Source: Pseudomonas soli (lineage in GTDB: Bacteria; Pseudomonadota; Gammaproteobacteria; Pseudomonadales; Pseudomonadaceae). From it: a stretch of 64,000 nucleotides of DNA. The position numbers were made by a program, and so were the translations under genes. Under the pieces are notes generated by a model, which saw nothing but the letters and a program-made list of their open reading frames with translations, was not told the origin of the DNA and did no database searches. Shown here in pieces: positions 1 through 8,713 of the stretch (the first letter of the stretch is position 1; each line of letters opens with the position of its first letter). Location of the stretch: assembly GCF_900110655.1 (NCBI RefSeq), contig NZ_FOEQ01000003.1, positions 62,001 through 126,000 of the forward strand, read 5' to 3'.

Positions 1-195
1 AACATCCCCGGAGAGTCTCGCCTGCTGGCCATCCACTTCCACCTTTATAGAAAACGGGTTGAGCATGGGATTGAGGGACAAGGCTGTCTGCAACGCCCCT
101 TCCAGACGAGCATCCTGCACGGGGTCGGCCTGGGCCGGCGCGATCATCGACAGGGCACAGGCAGCAAGTACAACCATTCGAGGGTAGGTGGACAT
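1..195 (-). CDS. BON-domain periplasmic protein, N-terminal part (runs off the window)
   Basis: This is the first 65 codons of a gene whose 3' part lies outside the window. The ATG at 195 is preceded by a good AAGGAGA ribosome-binding site. Residues 1-24 form a Sec signal peptide ending APAQA. The mature part starts DPVQDARLEG and goes on to a stretch (KVEVDGQQARLSGDV) typical of the beginning of a BON domain, a small fold thought to bind phospholipid or other envelope ligands. A secreted BON protein sits beside algB in Pseudomonas genomes. The function is inferred only from this short piece. Confidence 0.6.
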   Translation of the reverse strand, partial: MSTYPRMVVLAACALSMIAPAQADPVQDARLEGALQTALSLNPMLNPFSIKVEVDGQQARLSGDV

Positions 196-265
196 AAGAG
201 AATCTCCTTGCGCATAGCTCAACCAATCAAACTGGCAACCGTCGTGCCAGCCATTTGATGACAAT

Positions 266-292
266 GAACTTCATATTTTTCAGTCACTTAGA
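266..292 (+). promoter_or_regulatory. Candidate AlgU (sigma-22) promoter of algB
   Basis: GAACTT (266-271) is followed after 16 bases by TTAGA (288-292). The AlgU consensus is GAACTT-N16/17-TCTGA, so the -35 box is perfect and the -10 box differs at one of the two conserved positions. It would start transcription about 105 bases before the algB ATG. Transcription of algB is known to depend on algT/U in P. aeruginosa, which fits. It remains a motif match only. Confidence 0.42.
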
Positions 293-405
293 CATCATTA
301 AGGCATGCGGCTAGCATGCATGGCGCAGAATCAATCAGAATTGACCATGCAACTTGCCCGATTTTTCCGACACTAATTGAGATCAATCCCAAAGGAGCGC
401 AGGAA

Positions 406-1752
406 ATGGAATCAGCCCAGGACAACCAAGGCCGCATTCTGCTGGTGGACGATGAGTCCGCCATCCTGCGTACTTTCCGCTACTGCCTTGAGGACGAAGG
501 CTATAGCGTGGCAACCGCCAACAGCGCCGCACAGGCTGAGACTCTGCTGCAACGCCAGGTGTTCGACCTATGCTTCCTCGACCTGCGCCTTGGCGAGGAC
601 AATGGCCTGGACGTACTGGCACAGATGCGCATTCAGGCGCCGTGGATGCGGGTGGTCATCGTCACCGCCCATTCCGCCATCGATACCGCGGTTGACGCTA
701 TCCAGGCTGGCGCCGCCGATTACCTGGTCAAACCCTGCAGCCCTGACCAACTGCGCCTGGCCACGGCCAAGCAGCTGGAAGTGCGCCAGTTGTCGGCGCG
801 ACTGGAGGCACTGGAAGGTGAAGTACGCAAGCCCAAGGACGGGCTGGACTCCCACAGCCCGGCAATGATGGCCGTGCTGGAAACCGCCCGCCAGGTGGCA
901 ACCACCGATGCCAACATTCTAATCCTCGGCGAATCCGGTACCGGCAAAGGCGAATTGGCCCGCGCCATCCATGGCTGGAGCAAGCGCGCACGCAAGGCCT
1001 GCGTGACCATCAACTGCCCGTCGCTGAATGCTGAGCTGATGGAAAGTGAATTGTTCGGCCACACCCGCGGCGCTTTTACGGGTGCTAGCGAGAGCACCCT
1101 GGGACGGGTCAGCCAAGCCGATGGCGGAACGCTGTTCCTCGATGAGATCGGCGATTTTCCTCTCACACTGCAACCGAAGCTGCTGCGTTTCATCCAGGAC
1201 AAGGAATATGAGCGGGTCGGTGACCCGGTCACGCGCAGGGCGGATGTGCGAATCCTGGCAGCCACCAACCTGAACCTGGACGAAATGGTGCGTGAGAACC
1301 GTTTCCGTGAAGACCTGCTGTACAGGCTGAACGTCATCACCTTGCACCTGCCCCCTCTGCGCGAACGCAGCGAAGATATCCTGACCCTGGCCGACCGTTT
1401 CCTGGCGCGCTTCGTCAAGGAGTACTCGCGCCCGGCGCGTGGCTTCAGCGAAGAAGCCCGCGCCGCGCTGCTCAACTACCGCTGGCCGGGCAACATCCGT
1501 GAACTGCGCAATGTGATCGAGCGCGCCAGCATCATCTGCCCGCAGGAGCGTGTGGAGATCAGCCACCTGGGCATGGCCGAGCAACCCACCGGCAACGCAC
1601 CCCGTGTCGGCGCGGCGCTGAGCCTGGACGAGTTGGAACGTGCCCATATCGGCGCGGTACTGGCCACCAGCGATACCCTCGACCAAGCCGCCAAGACGCT
1701 GGGCATCGACGCCTCCACCCTGTATCGCAAGCGCAAGCAGTACAACCTATGA
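406..1752 (+). CDS. algB: AlgB, NtrC-family alginate response regulator
   Basis: This 448-residue response regulator controls alginate and, in P. aeruginosa, virulence and quorum-sensing functions downstream of KinB. A receiver domain (about residues 9-125) has the acidic pair D15/D16, the phosphoacceptor D59 in CFLDLRL and the VKP lysine. An AAA+ domain follows, with Walker A GESGTGKG, the sigma-54 contact loop GAFTGA and Walker B TLFLDEIGD. A Fis-type helix-turn-helix (AAKTLGIDASTLYRKRKQY) ends the protein. The sequence matches AlgB along its whole length as I remember it. The frame is open further upstream to 316, but the ATG at 406 has the ribosome-binding site AAAGGAG and gives the family's usual N-terminus. 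The stop overlaps the kinB start. Confidence 0.96.
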   Translation: MESAQDNQGRILLVDDESAILRTFRYCLEDEGYSVATANSAAQAETLLQRQVFDLCFLDLRLGEDNGLDVLAQMRIQAPWMRVVIVTAHSAIDTAVDAIQAGAADYLVKPCSPDQLRLATAKQLEVRQLSARLEALEGEVRKPKDGLDSHSPAMMAVLETARQVATTDANILILGESGTGKGELARAIHGWSKRARKACVTINCPSLNAELMESELFGHTRGAFTGASESTLGRVSQADGGTLFLDEIGDFPLTLQPKLLRFIQDKEYERVGDPVTRRADVRILAATNLNLDEMVRENRFREDLLYRLNVITLHLPPLRERSEDILTLADRFLARFVKEYSRPARGFSEEARAALLNYRWPGNIRELRNVIERASIICPQERVEISHLGMAEQPTGNAPRVGAALSLDELERAHIGAVLATSDTLDQAAKTLGIDASTLYRKRKQYNL

Positions 1753-3527
1753 AATGGCCGATGAAGCTGCGTACGCGACTGTTCCTGAGTATCTCGGCGC
1801 TGGTAACCGTGGCCTTGCTGGGGTTGCTGCTCGGGCTGTTCAGCGTGCTGCAGATGGCGGCCCTGCAGCAGCGAGTGGTACAGGACACTACCCAGACCCT
1901 GGAACTGGCCCTCAAGCTGCGCCAGAACCTGGGCGAGCAGCTCAACCTCATCCTCGACGAGGACACAGCTCCAAGCAACCTCGTCACACTGCAGGATCAG
2001 TTCCAGACACTGCTCAAACAGGGGCTGGAACAAGGTGGCGAGCGTACCGGTTTCAGCAAGGCTGCCAGCAACTACCAGGCATTTGTCCAGGCCTATCGGC
2101 AGAGCCCGATGCCCGCTCGCAGCATGGGCGTGGACCAACCCCTCGGCGCTGCTTTCAACCAGGTACGCACCGACCTGCTCGACTCGCACCGCCAGGCTCT
2201 GGAACACATTACCCGCAGCGAGGAGACATCGCGCGCGCACGCCTTGCTCATCAGCGGCTTGCTCGGCCTGATGGGCCTTATCGTGCTGGGGCTCGGTTTC
2301 ATCACCGCGCACAACATCGCGCGCCGCTTTGGCCAGCCGATCGAGGCACTGGCCAAGGCTGCCGATCAGGTCAGCCAAGGCAACTTCGACGTCACCCTGC
2401 CGGTGACCCAGGCCACCGAGCTCAATCTGTTGACCCGTCGCTTCGGCCTGATGGCTGACGCTCTGCGCAAGCACCAGGCCACCAATGTCGATGAGCTGCA
2501 GGCTGGCCAGCAGCGCCTTCAGGCGGTACTGGACAGCATCGACGATGGCCTGCTGATCATCGACCGTCAAGGGCGCCTGGAGCACCTCAATCCGGTGGCC
2601 CAGCGCCAGCTGGGCTGGGACCCAAGCCGCCTGGGCGTGAGCCTGGCCGAAGCCTTGCACCGCCCCGAACTGGAACAACAGCTGCGTCAAGTGCTGCGCG
2701 GAGGCAGCCTGGACCGACTGCCTGAAGACCTGAGCCTGGAGGTGGATGAAGAGACCAGGCTGCTGACCTATAGCCTGACCCCGGTCAGCCACCCCGAAGG
2801 CCCCATTCTCGGTGCAGTGATGGTGCTGCACGATGTCACCGAACAACGCGCGTTCGAACGGGTACGCAGCGAATTCGTACTGCGTGCTTCCCATGAGCTG
2901 CGTACACCCGTCACGGGGATGCACATGGCATTTGGGCTGTTGCGCGAACGTATCAGCTTTCCCCCAGATGCACGGGAGAACGACCTGCTCGAAACCATTG
3001 CCGAAGAAATGCAGCGCCTCACTCAATTGATCAACGATCTGCTCAACTTTTCCCGCTATCAAAGCGGTTTGCAGAAACTGGAACTGGCCCCCTGCTCATT
3101 GGAGGAACTGTTCGAGCGCGCCCAGGCGCGTTTCATCGAACAAGCCTCGGGCAAGCAGATCGAGATCATCCGCGAGCTGGAGCCACCACTGCCACGCATC
3201 CAGGCCGATGTCGCCCAACTCGAGCGCGTGCTGGACAACCTGCTGCACAACGCCATTCGCCACACCGGCTCCGGCGGGCGTATCCGCCTGCATGCAAGGC
3301 GGCATGCCGAGCGGGTGATCATCAGCGTCGAGGATAACGGCGAAGGTATCGCTTATGGTCAGCAGGGGCGGATCTTCGAGCCGTTCGTGCAAGTCGGGCG
3401 CAAGAAGGGCGGGGCCGGGCTGGGATTGGCGCTGTGCAAAGAGATCGTGCAACTGCATGGCGGGCGGATGGGCGTGTTCTCACGGCCGGGTCAGGGGACA
3501 CAGTTCTACATGGCACTGCCGGTTTGA
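1749..3527 (+). CDS. kinB: KinB, membrane sensor histidine kinase/phosphatase for AlgB
   Basis: This 592-residue kinase is the partner of AlgB; its ATG overlaps the algB stop as ATGA, so the two are co-translated. Transmembrane segments lie near residues 10-32 and 170-192 and flank a periplasmic sensing region of about 135 residues. They are followed by a HAMP domain, a PAS domain (QAVLDSIDDGLLIID), the dimerisation and phosphotransfer helix with H382 in RASHELRTP, and an ATPase domain with N box (DNLLHNAIRHT), G1 (VEDNGEGI) and G2 (GGAGLGLALCKEI). In P. aeruginosa KinB mainly acts as an AlgB phosphatase. The periplasmic part is the least conserved portion relative to what I recall of the P. 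aeruginosa protein. Confidence 0.96.
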   Translation: MKWPMKLRTRLFLSISALVTVALLGLLLGLFSVLQMAALQQRVVQDTTQTLELALKLRQNLGEQLNLILDEDTAPSNLVTLQDQFQTLLKQGLEQGGERTGFSKAASNYQAFVQAYRQSPMPARSMGVDQPLGAAFNQVRTDLLDSHRQALEHITRSEETSRAHALLISGLLGLMGLIVLGLGFITAHNIARRFGQPIEALAKAADQVSQGNFDVTLPVTQATELNLLTRRFGLMADALRKHQATNVDELQAGQQRLQAVLDSIDDGLLIIDRQGRLEHLNPVAQRQLGWDPSRLGVSLAEALHRPELEQQLRQVLRGGSLDRLPEDLSLEVDEETRLLTYSLTPVSHPEGPILGAVMVLHDVTEQRAFERVRSEFVLRASHELRTPVTGMHMAFGLLRERISFPPDARENDLLETIAEEMQRLTQLINDLLNFSRYQSGLQKLELAPCSLEELFERAQARFIEQASGKQIEIIRELEPPLPRIQADVAQLERVLDNLLHNAIRHTGSGGRIRLHARRHAERVIISVEDNGEGIAYGQQGRIFEPFVQVGRKKGGAGLGLALCKEIVQLHGGRMGVFSRPGQGTQFYMALPV

Positions 3528-3553
3528 CCTGTTCACCCTCAACGCGCCCAGCC

Positions 3554-5182
3554 TCAAGGCTCATCATCGATCCGCCGCCCTGCCACACGCCGCCCACGAG
3601 TGATCAACTCGACAAACTGGCGGGCATTCAGCGGATGGGCGAACAGCCAGCCCTGTCCATAGTTAACCCCCTCGCTGTTGAGCAGCTGCGCCTGGTCCTC
3701 GCACTCGATCCCCTCGGCGATTACCCGCAGGTGCAGGTCGTGGGCCATGCGAATGATGTGCGGCGCCACGCCGCTGCTGGCGGCGTCATGGCCCAAGGCA
3801 TCGATGAACGACTTGTCAATTTTCAGGCAGTCCACCGGCAGGGTCTGCAAGTAAGCCAAGCTGCAATAGCCCGTGCCGAAATCATCAATCAGCACTTGGT
3901 GTCCGACGGCACGCAGTGCTTGCAGATTGTCTCGCGCCACGACTACATCAATCAGGCCACGCTCGGTCACCTCGAAGGCGATCTGGCTGGGTGCAACACG
4001 ATGGTGCGCCAGTAAGCGCGCCGCCACCCTTCCGATCCGCGGTGCCATGACATCGCAGGCCGCCAGGTTGACCGAGATATAGAGCTGGCGGTTGGCCCGC
4101 AGCAACTGGCCCAGTTGCTCCAGGACCCGTTGCAGAACAAAGTCGGTGATCTGTCGAATCTGGCCGGTATTTTCAGCCAGCGGAATGAACAGCTCCGGGC
4201 TGGTCAGGCTGCCGTCCGGGCGGCGCCAGCGCACCAGTGCCTCGGCACCGACGCAGCGACGGCTGTCCAGTTCGAAGATCGGCTGGTACAGCACTTGCAG
4301 CTCGCCACGGCGCAGCGCATGCTGCAGCTCAGAGCTCATCGAGCGACGTTGCAGGATCAGTTGCAATACCAGCCAGCCGATGCAGCCGGCCAACACCAGG
4401 CTTCCAGGGAACAGCAACCAGAGCAGGCCATTGAGCTTCAATGGCAGGCTCGCCCTCGGCGCGATCAGCACCAACTGGTAGTCCGGGGATTTGGTGGACA
4501 TGCGATAGACCAGGCGATCAGGCAGCTCGATCAACGATTTGCCCTGGGCGGGCGGCCATTCGGTGGTCGGAGGCCAGGGTTGCGTCGGGCCAAGCACGGG
4601 GATGGCACGGGTACCGCGATCGAGCACCACCAGCAAGCTGCCACCGGGCGGCAGGTCGACGACGTCTGTGAGGTGGCCACGGGAGGTGGAGACCACGAAG
4701 CGGCCACGGCCCAGCATCAGGGCCGCGAGGTTCTCATTGGGCTCGGTGGTGGTATTGAGCCAGTAGCTGTAGGTCGGCCCTTGGATATCAGGGCTGCGCA
4801 AGGGCTCGATGATCCGCTCGTCGCCGCGGTTGGAACAGGCCCGCGTACCTTCCACATAGGACGCTTCGTAGATGAACCGCGACTTCAGCGCCACCTGTTG
4901 CAGTTGTGTCAGCATCAATGGATCGCAGCCGCGCAGGGGCTGCGCCTGAAGCTGGTCAACGGCCTCGCGCAACTGGCCGAACACCTGCTCCAGGCGCTCG
5001 AGAAAACGCTCGCCCTGGGCATTCATCTGCGCGCTTTCACTTTGTTTCATCTGTTGCAGGGCAACGTTGACGCTGATTGCAAGCAACAGCCCCGCGCTGG
5101 CAAGCGCCGCAAGCGCGGCCAACAGCCAGGGACGGTGGAAAAATTGACGCACCGTAGCGAAGAGGGCGGGCATGCGTGGCAT
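3554..5182 (-). CDS. Membrane-bound EAL-domain c-di-GMP phosphodiesterase with CSS-motif sensor
   Basis: This 542-residue protein has an N-terminal transmembrane helix (about residues 16-38) and a periplasmic domain with Cys residues (RGCDPLM, TRACSN) of the CSS-motif type, which in related enzymes senses the redox state. A second transmembrane helix (about 235-260) leads to a C-terminal EAL domain. The EAL catalytic set looks complete: EALVRW, ISVNL, FEVTE, IDDFGTGYCSL, LKIDKSFI and VIAEGIE. It should hydrolyse c-di-GMP to pGpG at the inner membrane. The start is uncertain: no candidate has a clear ribosome-binding site, and I chose ATG 5182 over TTG 5197 and ATG 5173. It converges with kinB, only 26 bases away. 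Confidence 0.86.
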   Translation of the reverse strand: MPRMPALFATVRQFFHRPWLLAALAALASAGLLLAISVNVALQQMKQSESAQMNAQGERFLERLEQVFGQLREAVDQLQAQPLRGCDPLMLTQLQQVALKSRFIYEASYVEGTRACSNRGDERIIEPLRSPDIQGPTYSYWLNTTTEPNENLAALMLGRGRFVVSTSRGHLTDVVDLPPGGSLLVVLDRGTRAIPVLGPTQPWPPTTEWPPAQGKSLIELPDRLVYRMSTKSPDYQLVLIAPRASLPLKLNGLLWLLFPGSLVLAGCIGWLVLQLILQRRSMSSELQHALRRGELQVLYQPIFELDSRRCVGAEALVRWRRPDGSLTSPELFIPLAENTGQIRQITDFVLQRVLEQLGQLLRANRQLYISVNLAACDVMAPRIGRVAARLLAHHRVAPSQIAFEVTERGLIDVVVARDNLQALRAVGHQVLIDDFGTGYCSLAYLQTLPVDCLKIDKSFIDALGHDAASSGVAPHIIRMAHDLHLRVIAEGIECEDQAQLLNSEGVNYGQGWLFAHPLNARQFVELITRGRRVAGRRIDDEP

Positions 5183-5283
5183 CCAGTTGAATACCAAAGG
5201 TATAGCAACGGATTTAAAGCTTGGCGCAGCCGCTGGGCGTGTGAATTGGCCCGCTTGCGCGCCAAGCGTCCGAAAAGGTCGGG

Positions 5284-6060
5284 TCAGCGCTTGCGGTTAA
5301 GCACCTGCAACATCGCGGCGGTCTGCGCATCCGGCGTGCCATCGAATAGCCGCGGGCGGAAACGCATCTGGAAGGCCGCGATCACATGCCGGGTAGCTAC
5401 GTCCAGATCACCGGTCTGGTCGATGGCATAGCCAAACCGCGCCAGCTGCTGCTGGTACCAGCTGATGGTCGGCGGATTGACCTCGAAATAGGCCTGCTGC
5501 CGCGCTACAGAAGGCGCATCCGGCCAGACACCCAGGCCGGCCTCGGCCAGACGCTTCCAGGGGAACAACGGGCCCGGGTCGAGCTTGCGCAGCGGGGCGA
5601 TGTCGCTATGACCGATGATGTGGCGCGGGTCGATGTTGTTGCGCTTGACGATGTCCTTGAGCAAGGCGATCAGCGCTTGCACCTGGGCTTCGCTGTAGGG
5701 GTGCCAGACGCGCCCAGTCGGCGTGTCCGTGTAGCCCTCGTTGACGATCTCGATGCCAATGGAGCTTGAATTGAGCCAGGTGCGGCCCTGCCACTGGCTA
5801 TCCCCGGCGTGCCAGGCGCGGCGGTTTTCGTCCACTAGCTGGTAGACCTTGGCCGGGCCATCTCCGATGAGGTAATGGCTGCTGACCTCGCCATGGGTCA
5901 GCAGGGCGAGGGAGCGCTCCAACGACGCGTTGGTGTAGTGCACCACGACGAACTGAATGCGACTGTCCTGATTGGCCGAGGGGTGGCTGCGGTCGATGCG
6001 CAGGCCACTGGAACAGCCTGCCAAGGCCAACAGGAGCAGAGCGGTAAAAAGTCTTTTCAT
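5284..6060 (-). CDS. ampDh2: N-acetylmuramoyl-L-alanine amidase, AmpDh2/AmiD lipoprotein
   Basis: This 258-residue lipoprotein starts MKRLFTALLLLALAGC, with the lipobox LAGC, so it should be anchored in the outer membrane. The zinc amidase domain (about residues 30-170) shows the first zinc histidine in VVHYTN, the substrate loop IGIEIVNEGY and HSDIAPLRKLDPGP carrying the second His and the Asp ligand. A C-terminal peptidoglycan-binding three-helix domain (about 185-250) follows. It cleaves the MurNAc-L-Ala amide bond of anhydro-muropeptides and peptidoglycan. P. aeruginosa has the homologue AmpDh2 in the same position near algB-kinB. The frame extends to a TTG at 6093, but ATG 6060 gives the proper lipoprotein signal. 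Confidence 0.9.
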   Translation of the reverse strand: MKRLFTALLLLALAGCSSGLRIDRSHPSANQDSRIQFVVVHYTNASLERSLALLTHGEVSSHYLIGDGPAKVYQLVDENRRAWHAGDSQWQGRTWLNSSSIGIEIVNEGYTDTPTGRVWHPYSEAQVQALIALLKDIVKRNNIDPRHIIGHSDIAPLRKLDPGPLFPWKRLAEAGLGVWPDAPSVARQQAYFEVNPPTISWYQQQLARFGYAIDQTGDLDVATRHVIAAFQMRFRPRLFDGTPDAQTAAMLQVLNRKR

Positions 6061-6131
6061 TGCGGGGAGCACGTCATTGAGTAGGCGAGACAAGCGCTAC
6101 AGTATAACGTGCTCTTGCGGCATCGTTGCGT

Positions 6132-6527
6132 TCAGCGTACGCACAGCACCAGAAATTCCAGCGAGTTGTCAGCGCTGGCGCTTTTCATGTCCACCAACTG
6201 GGTCATCACGCTCAGATGCTCGACCAATGGTTTACCGATCACTTTGGCCTGGCCGTGCATCTGCCGGTCGTAGCTGCTGACGTCGATCGACGACACCGAG
6301 CAGAAACCTGGAGCCTGATGCACGATACGTGGATTGAGCTTCAGCTTGTACTGGGTGAAGTAGTTGGCCTGCACCTCGCGCTCCACGTGGCTGATCCATT
6401 CCGGCCACTGGCGCAGTACCTTGCCGTCTGCTCCCACATGCGCGGTGAAAATCATGTCCTTGCCCGCGGCACTGGCCTGGAAGGCCAGGCCGAGCACGGC
6501 CAACATCAACCATCTAGTTACATTCAT
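6132..6527 (-). CDS. Conserved secreted protein of unknown function
   Basis: This 131-residue protein has a signal peptide (MNVTRWLMLAVLGLAFQASA, cleavage likely after ASA) and a mature domain of about 110 residues with two cysteines (GFCSV near the middle and LVLCV at the end) that could form a disulfide. The ATG at 6527 follows AAAGGAG by six bases, which decides it against the in-frame TTG at 6533. A protein of this kind lies between ampDh2 and dgcH in other Pseudomonas. I do not recognise a domain. It may be periplasmic. Confidence 0.78.
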   Translation of the reverse strand: MNVTRWLMLAVLGLAFQASAAGKDMIFTAHVGADGKVLRQWPEWISHVEREVQANYFTQYKLKLNPRIVHQAPGFCSVSSIDVSSYDRQMHGQAKVIGKPLVEHLSVMTQLVDMKSASADNSLEFLVLCVR

Positions 6528-6625
6528 CCTCAACTCCTTTCACAATCGATCTATCGACGATGCGCTGAAGAGTCAGCGCTGCGAAAAGTGTCGATTGGTC
6601 GGGGGGCTGGGGGGGCGTTAACTAT

Positions 6626-8644
6626 CTATGCCTGCTCGACACGATTGCGCCCATCGGCCTTGGCTCGATACAGCGCTTCGTCGGCCCGCTTGAGTACCTG
6701 GTCGCTACGCTCGCCGGAGCGGAAAGCGCTGATACCGATGGACGTGGTAATCACCACGCGCTCACCCTTGAAATGGAAGGGGCACGCCTCGATCGCCGCA
6801 CGCAGCGTCTGCGCTACCTGGACAGCCGCCGGCGGCGAGGTCTGCGGCAGCAGCATGACGAATTCCTCACCACCGAAACGGGCGATGAAGTCGCGCCCGC
6901 GCAGGCGCTTACGCAGTTGATCGGCAACGATCTTCAGCACCTTGTCGCCTGCCAGGTGACCATAGCCATCGTTGATGCGCTTGAAATGGTCCAGGTCGAG
7001 GATGGCCATGGCCAGGTGGCCACCGTTTTCCTGCCAGTCGAGCACCTCGCGCTCGACCTGTTCACTCCAGGCCGCTCGGTTGGGCAGGCCGGTGAGCGGA
7101 TCGATCATCGCTTTTTGCCGCTGCTCCTCGAGATGCTCGCGATAGCCCAGGGCCTCCTGCTCCATGCTCGCCACACGCTCGGCCAAGCCTTGCAGGCGGC
7201 TGGCCATATCATGCTCGCGGCGATCGCGCTCGTGCTGGTGATCATCCATCGTCACAAGCAGGCCTTCGAGGCGGCTCTCCAAGATATGCTTGAGGCTGTC
7301 AACATCAACAGCCCCCTGCACACTGCTCTGCAAGCCATCAACCTGCTCGCGCAGCTGGCTGTCGAGCTCCCGGGCGGCGAAGCTGTTATCGGCGTGGCCG
7401 GCGCTGGCTTCGTGAAGGTGGCTCTGGAAGGTTTCCAGGCGCTCGTTGAGTTGCTGCAGGTAGGCCTCGAACTCGTGCTGGCCGCTGTCGGTAATCGCCA
7501 ACATGAGCACGGCCAGGTCATCCAGTACAGGGATCAGTTCGTACCAGTTCAGCCCCCGGGAAACCCGCTCACGCATTTCCAGAGCCTGTGCCTTATGGCG
7601 CTCAGGCAAGCTCAGGTCGTCGAGCAGGCCGATCAGGGTCTGCTCGATATGGGCGGCAACCTGGCTGTAGGGCGGCTCCACCGCATCGGGCAGGGCATAG
7701 GGGCCATCATCGCCGGCGTCCAGTTCTGCCACTGTATCCGGCTCAGCCGTTGCGGCTTGCTCCGTCTCGATGACGGTCGATGGCTCGGGTACAGGCTCGG
7801 CAACCGGCGGTTCGAGTTCGGGGCGGGGATCGGCAACGACTGACGGCGTGGTTTCAACCAGCGCCGGGCCAGCCAGTTCCACTTGCGCGCCAGCGGGCTC
7901 GACGGGCACCGTTTCATTCACGGCCTGTGCCGCCTCGGGCAAGGCTTGAGGCGCAGGTTCCAGGGCGTGCAGCTCGTCGACATCCCCAGGGTGTGGCTCA
8001 GCTGCGATGCCTGGGCCTGCAGCGGCCGGCTGCGGCGCAGGCGATGCCGCCTCGACCGCAACGGGTGCGGGCGTCAATTCGCCCATGGGCTCGTCACGGC
8101 CCCCGAACAGGCGCTGCAGGAACCCAGGACGGGTTTCATCATCGGGCTTTTGCACGGCGTTGAGGGCGCGCCCCTGCAAACCACTGAGCTCGCCCAGCAA
8201 GGGCGGCAACTCCCGGGACTGGCTGACGCCACCGTCGAGCTTTTTCGCCAGTTTTTTCAACGGACGGGCCACATCGCCCGGCAGCGGCAAGGTCTGCAAC
8301 TGGGTAACCAGCGCGGTCAGCGCCTCGCTGACCTGATTCATGCGGGTTTCGCGGCGCTGCTCGGAGTCGAGCACGGCTTTTTCCAGGCGCGGAATCAACC
8401 CAGCGAGGCCGGCGTCCATGTTGTCGCTGCGGATGACCTCGCGCATCTCCTTCATGCACTGGTCAACGGTCTTGTCGCTCCCTTCGGCCGCCAGGGTGCT
8501 GCGCACCAGGCCACGACGCAGCAAGTCGAGACGGGCTTCCCAGCGCCGCTCGAGCTTTTCCTGCTGCTCGATGCTCTTGAGGTATTTTTCTTTCCAGCGC
8601 TCGGCTTCTTCGGTCATGCCTGGATCCGCAACGGGTAGTGGCAT
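6626..8644 (-). CDS. dgcH: DgcH-type GGDEF diguanylate cyclase
   Basis: This 672-residue cytoplasmic enzyme has a long helical N-terminal region with coiled-coil character (about residues 1-180), a low-complexity Pro/Ala/Glu-rich linker (about 190-320), a further helical region (about 330-500) and a C-terminal GGDEF domain (about 510-670). The active site GGEEF is intact in RFGGEEFVMLLP, and an inhibitory I-site RGRD lies five residues before it, so product feedback is likely. It makes c-di-GMP from GTP. The position between ampDh2 and an exo/endonuclease-like gene matches dgcH of P. aeruginosa. ATG 8644 has AGGA five bases upstream; an internal Met at 8617 (MTEEAERW) is an alternative start. 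Confidence 0.9.
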   Translation of the reverse strand: MPLPVADPGMTEEAERWKEKYLKSIEQQEKLERRWEARLDLLRRGLVRSTLAAEGSDKTVDQCMKEMREVIRSDNMDAGLAGLIPRLEKAVLDSEQRRETRMNQVSEALTALVTQLQTLPLPGDVARPLKKLAKKLDGGVSQSRELPPLLGELSGLQGRALNAVQKPDDETRPGFLQRLFGGRDEPMGELTPAPVAVEAASPAPQPAAAGPGIAAEPHPGDVDELHALEPAPQALPEAAQAVNETVPVEPAGAQVELAGPALVETTPSVVADPRPELEPPVAEPVPEPSTVIETEQAATAEPDTVAELDAGDDGPYALPDAVEPPYSQVAAHIEQTLIGLLDDLSLPERHKAQALEMRERVSRGLNWYELIPVLDDLAVLMLAITDSGQHEFEAYLQQLNERLETFQSHLHEASAGHADNSFAARELDSQLREQVDGLQSSVQGAVDVDSLKHILESRLEGLLVTMDDHQHERDRREHDMASRLQGLAERVASMEQEALGYREHLEEQRQKAMIDPLTGLPNRAAWSEQVEREVLDWQENGGHLAMAILDLDHFKRINDGYGHLAGDKVLKIVADQLRKRLRGRDFIARFGGEEFVMLLPQTSPPAAVQVAQTLRAAIEACPFHFKGERVVITTSIGISAFRSGERSDQVLKRADEALYRAKADGRNRVEQA

Positions 8645-8713
8645 CTAGTCCTGCAATCACTGGATTTCGGCGGAAAAGCCCAACACTTGAGTGCAGGATT
8701 CGCCCAGGCAGGA

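Noticed and set aside
1476..3062. A 528-codon minus-strand frame opposite kinB
   Set aside because: It is glutamine/leucine-rich shadow sequence of a well-supported kinase gene, without start signals or motifs.
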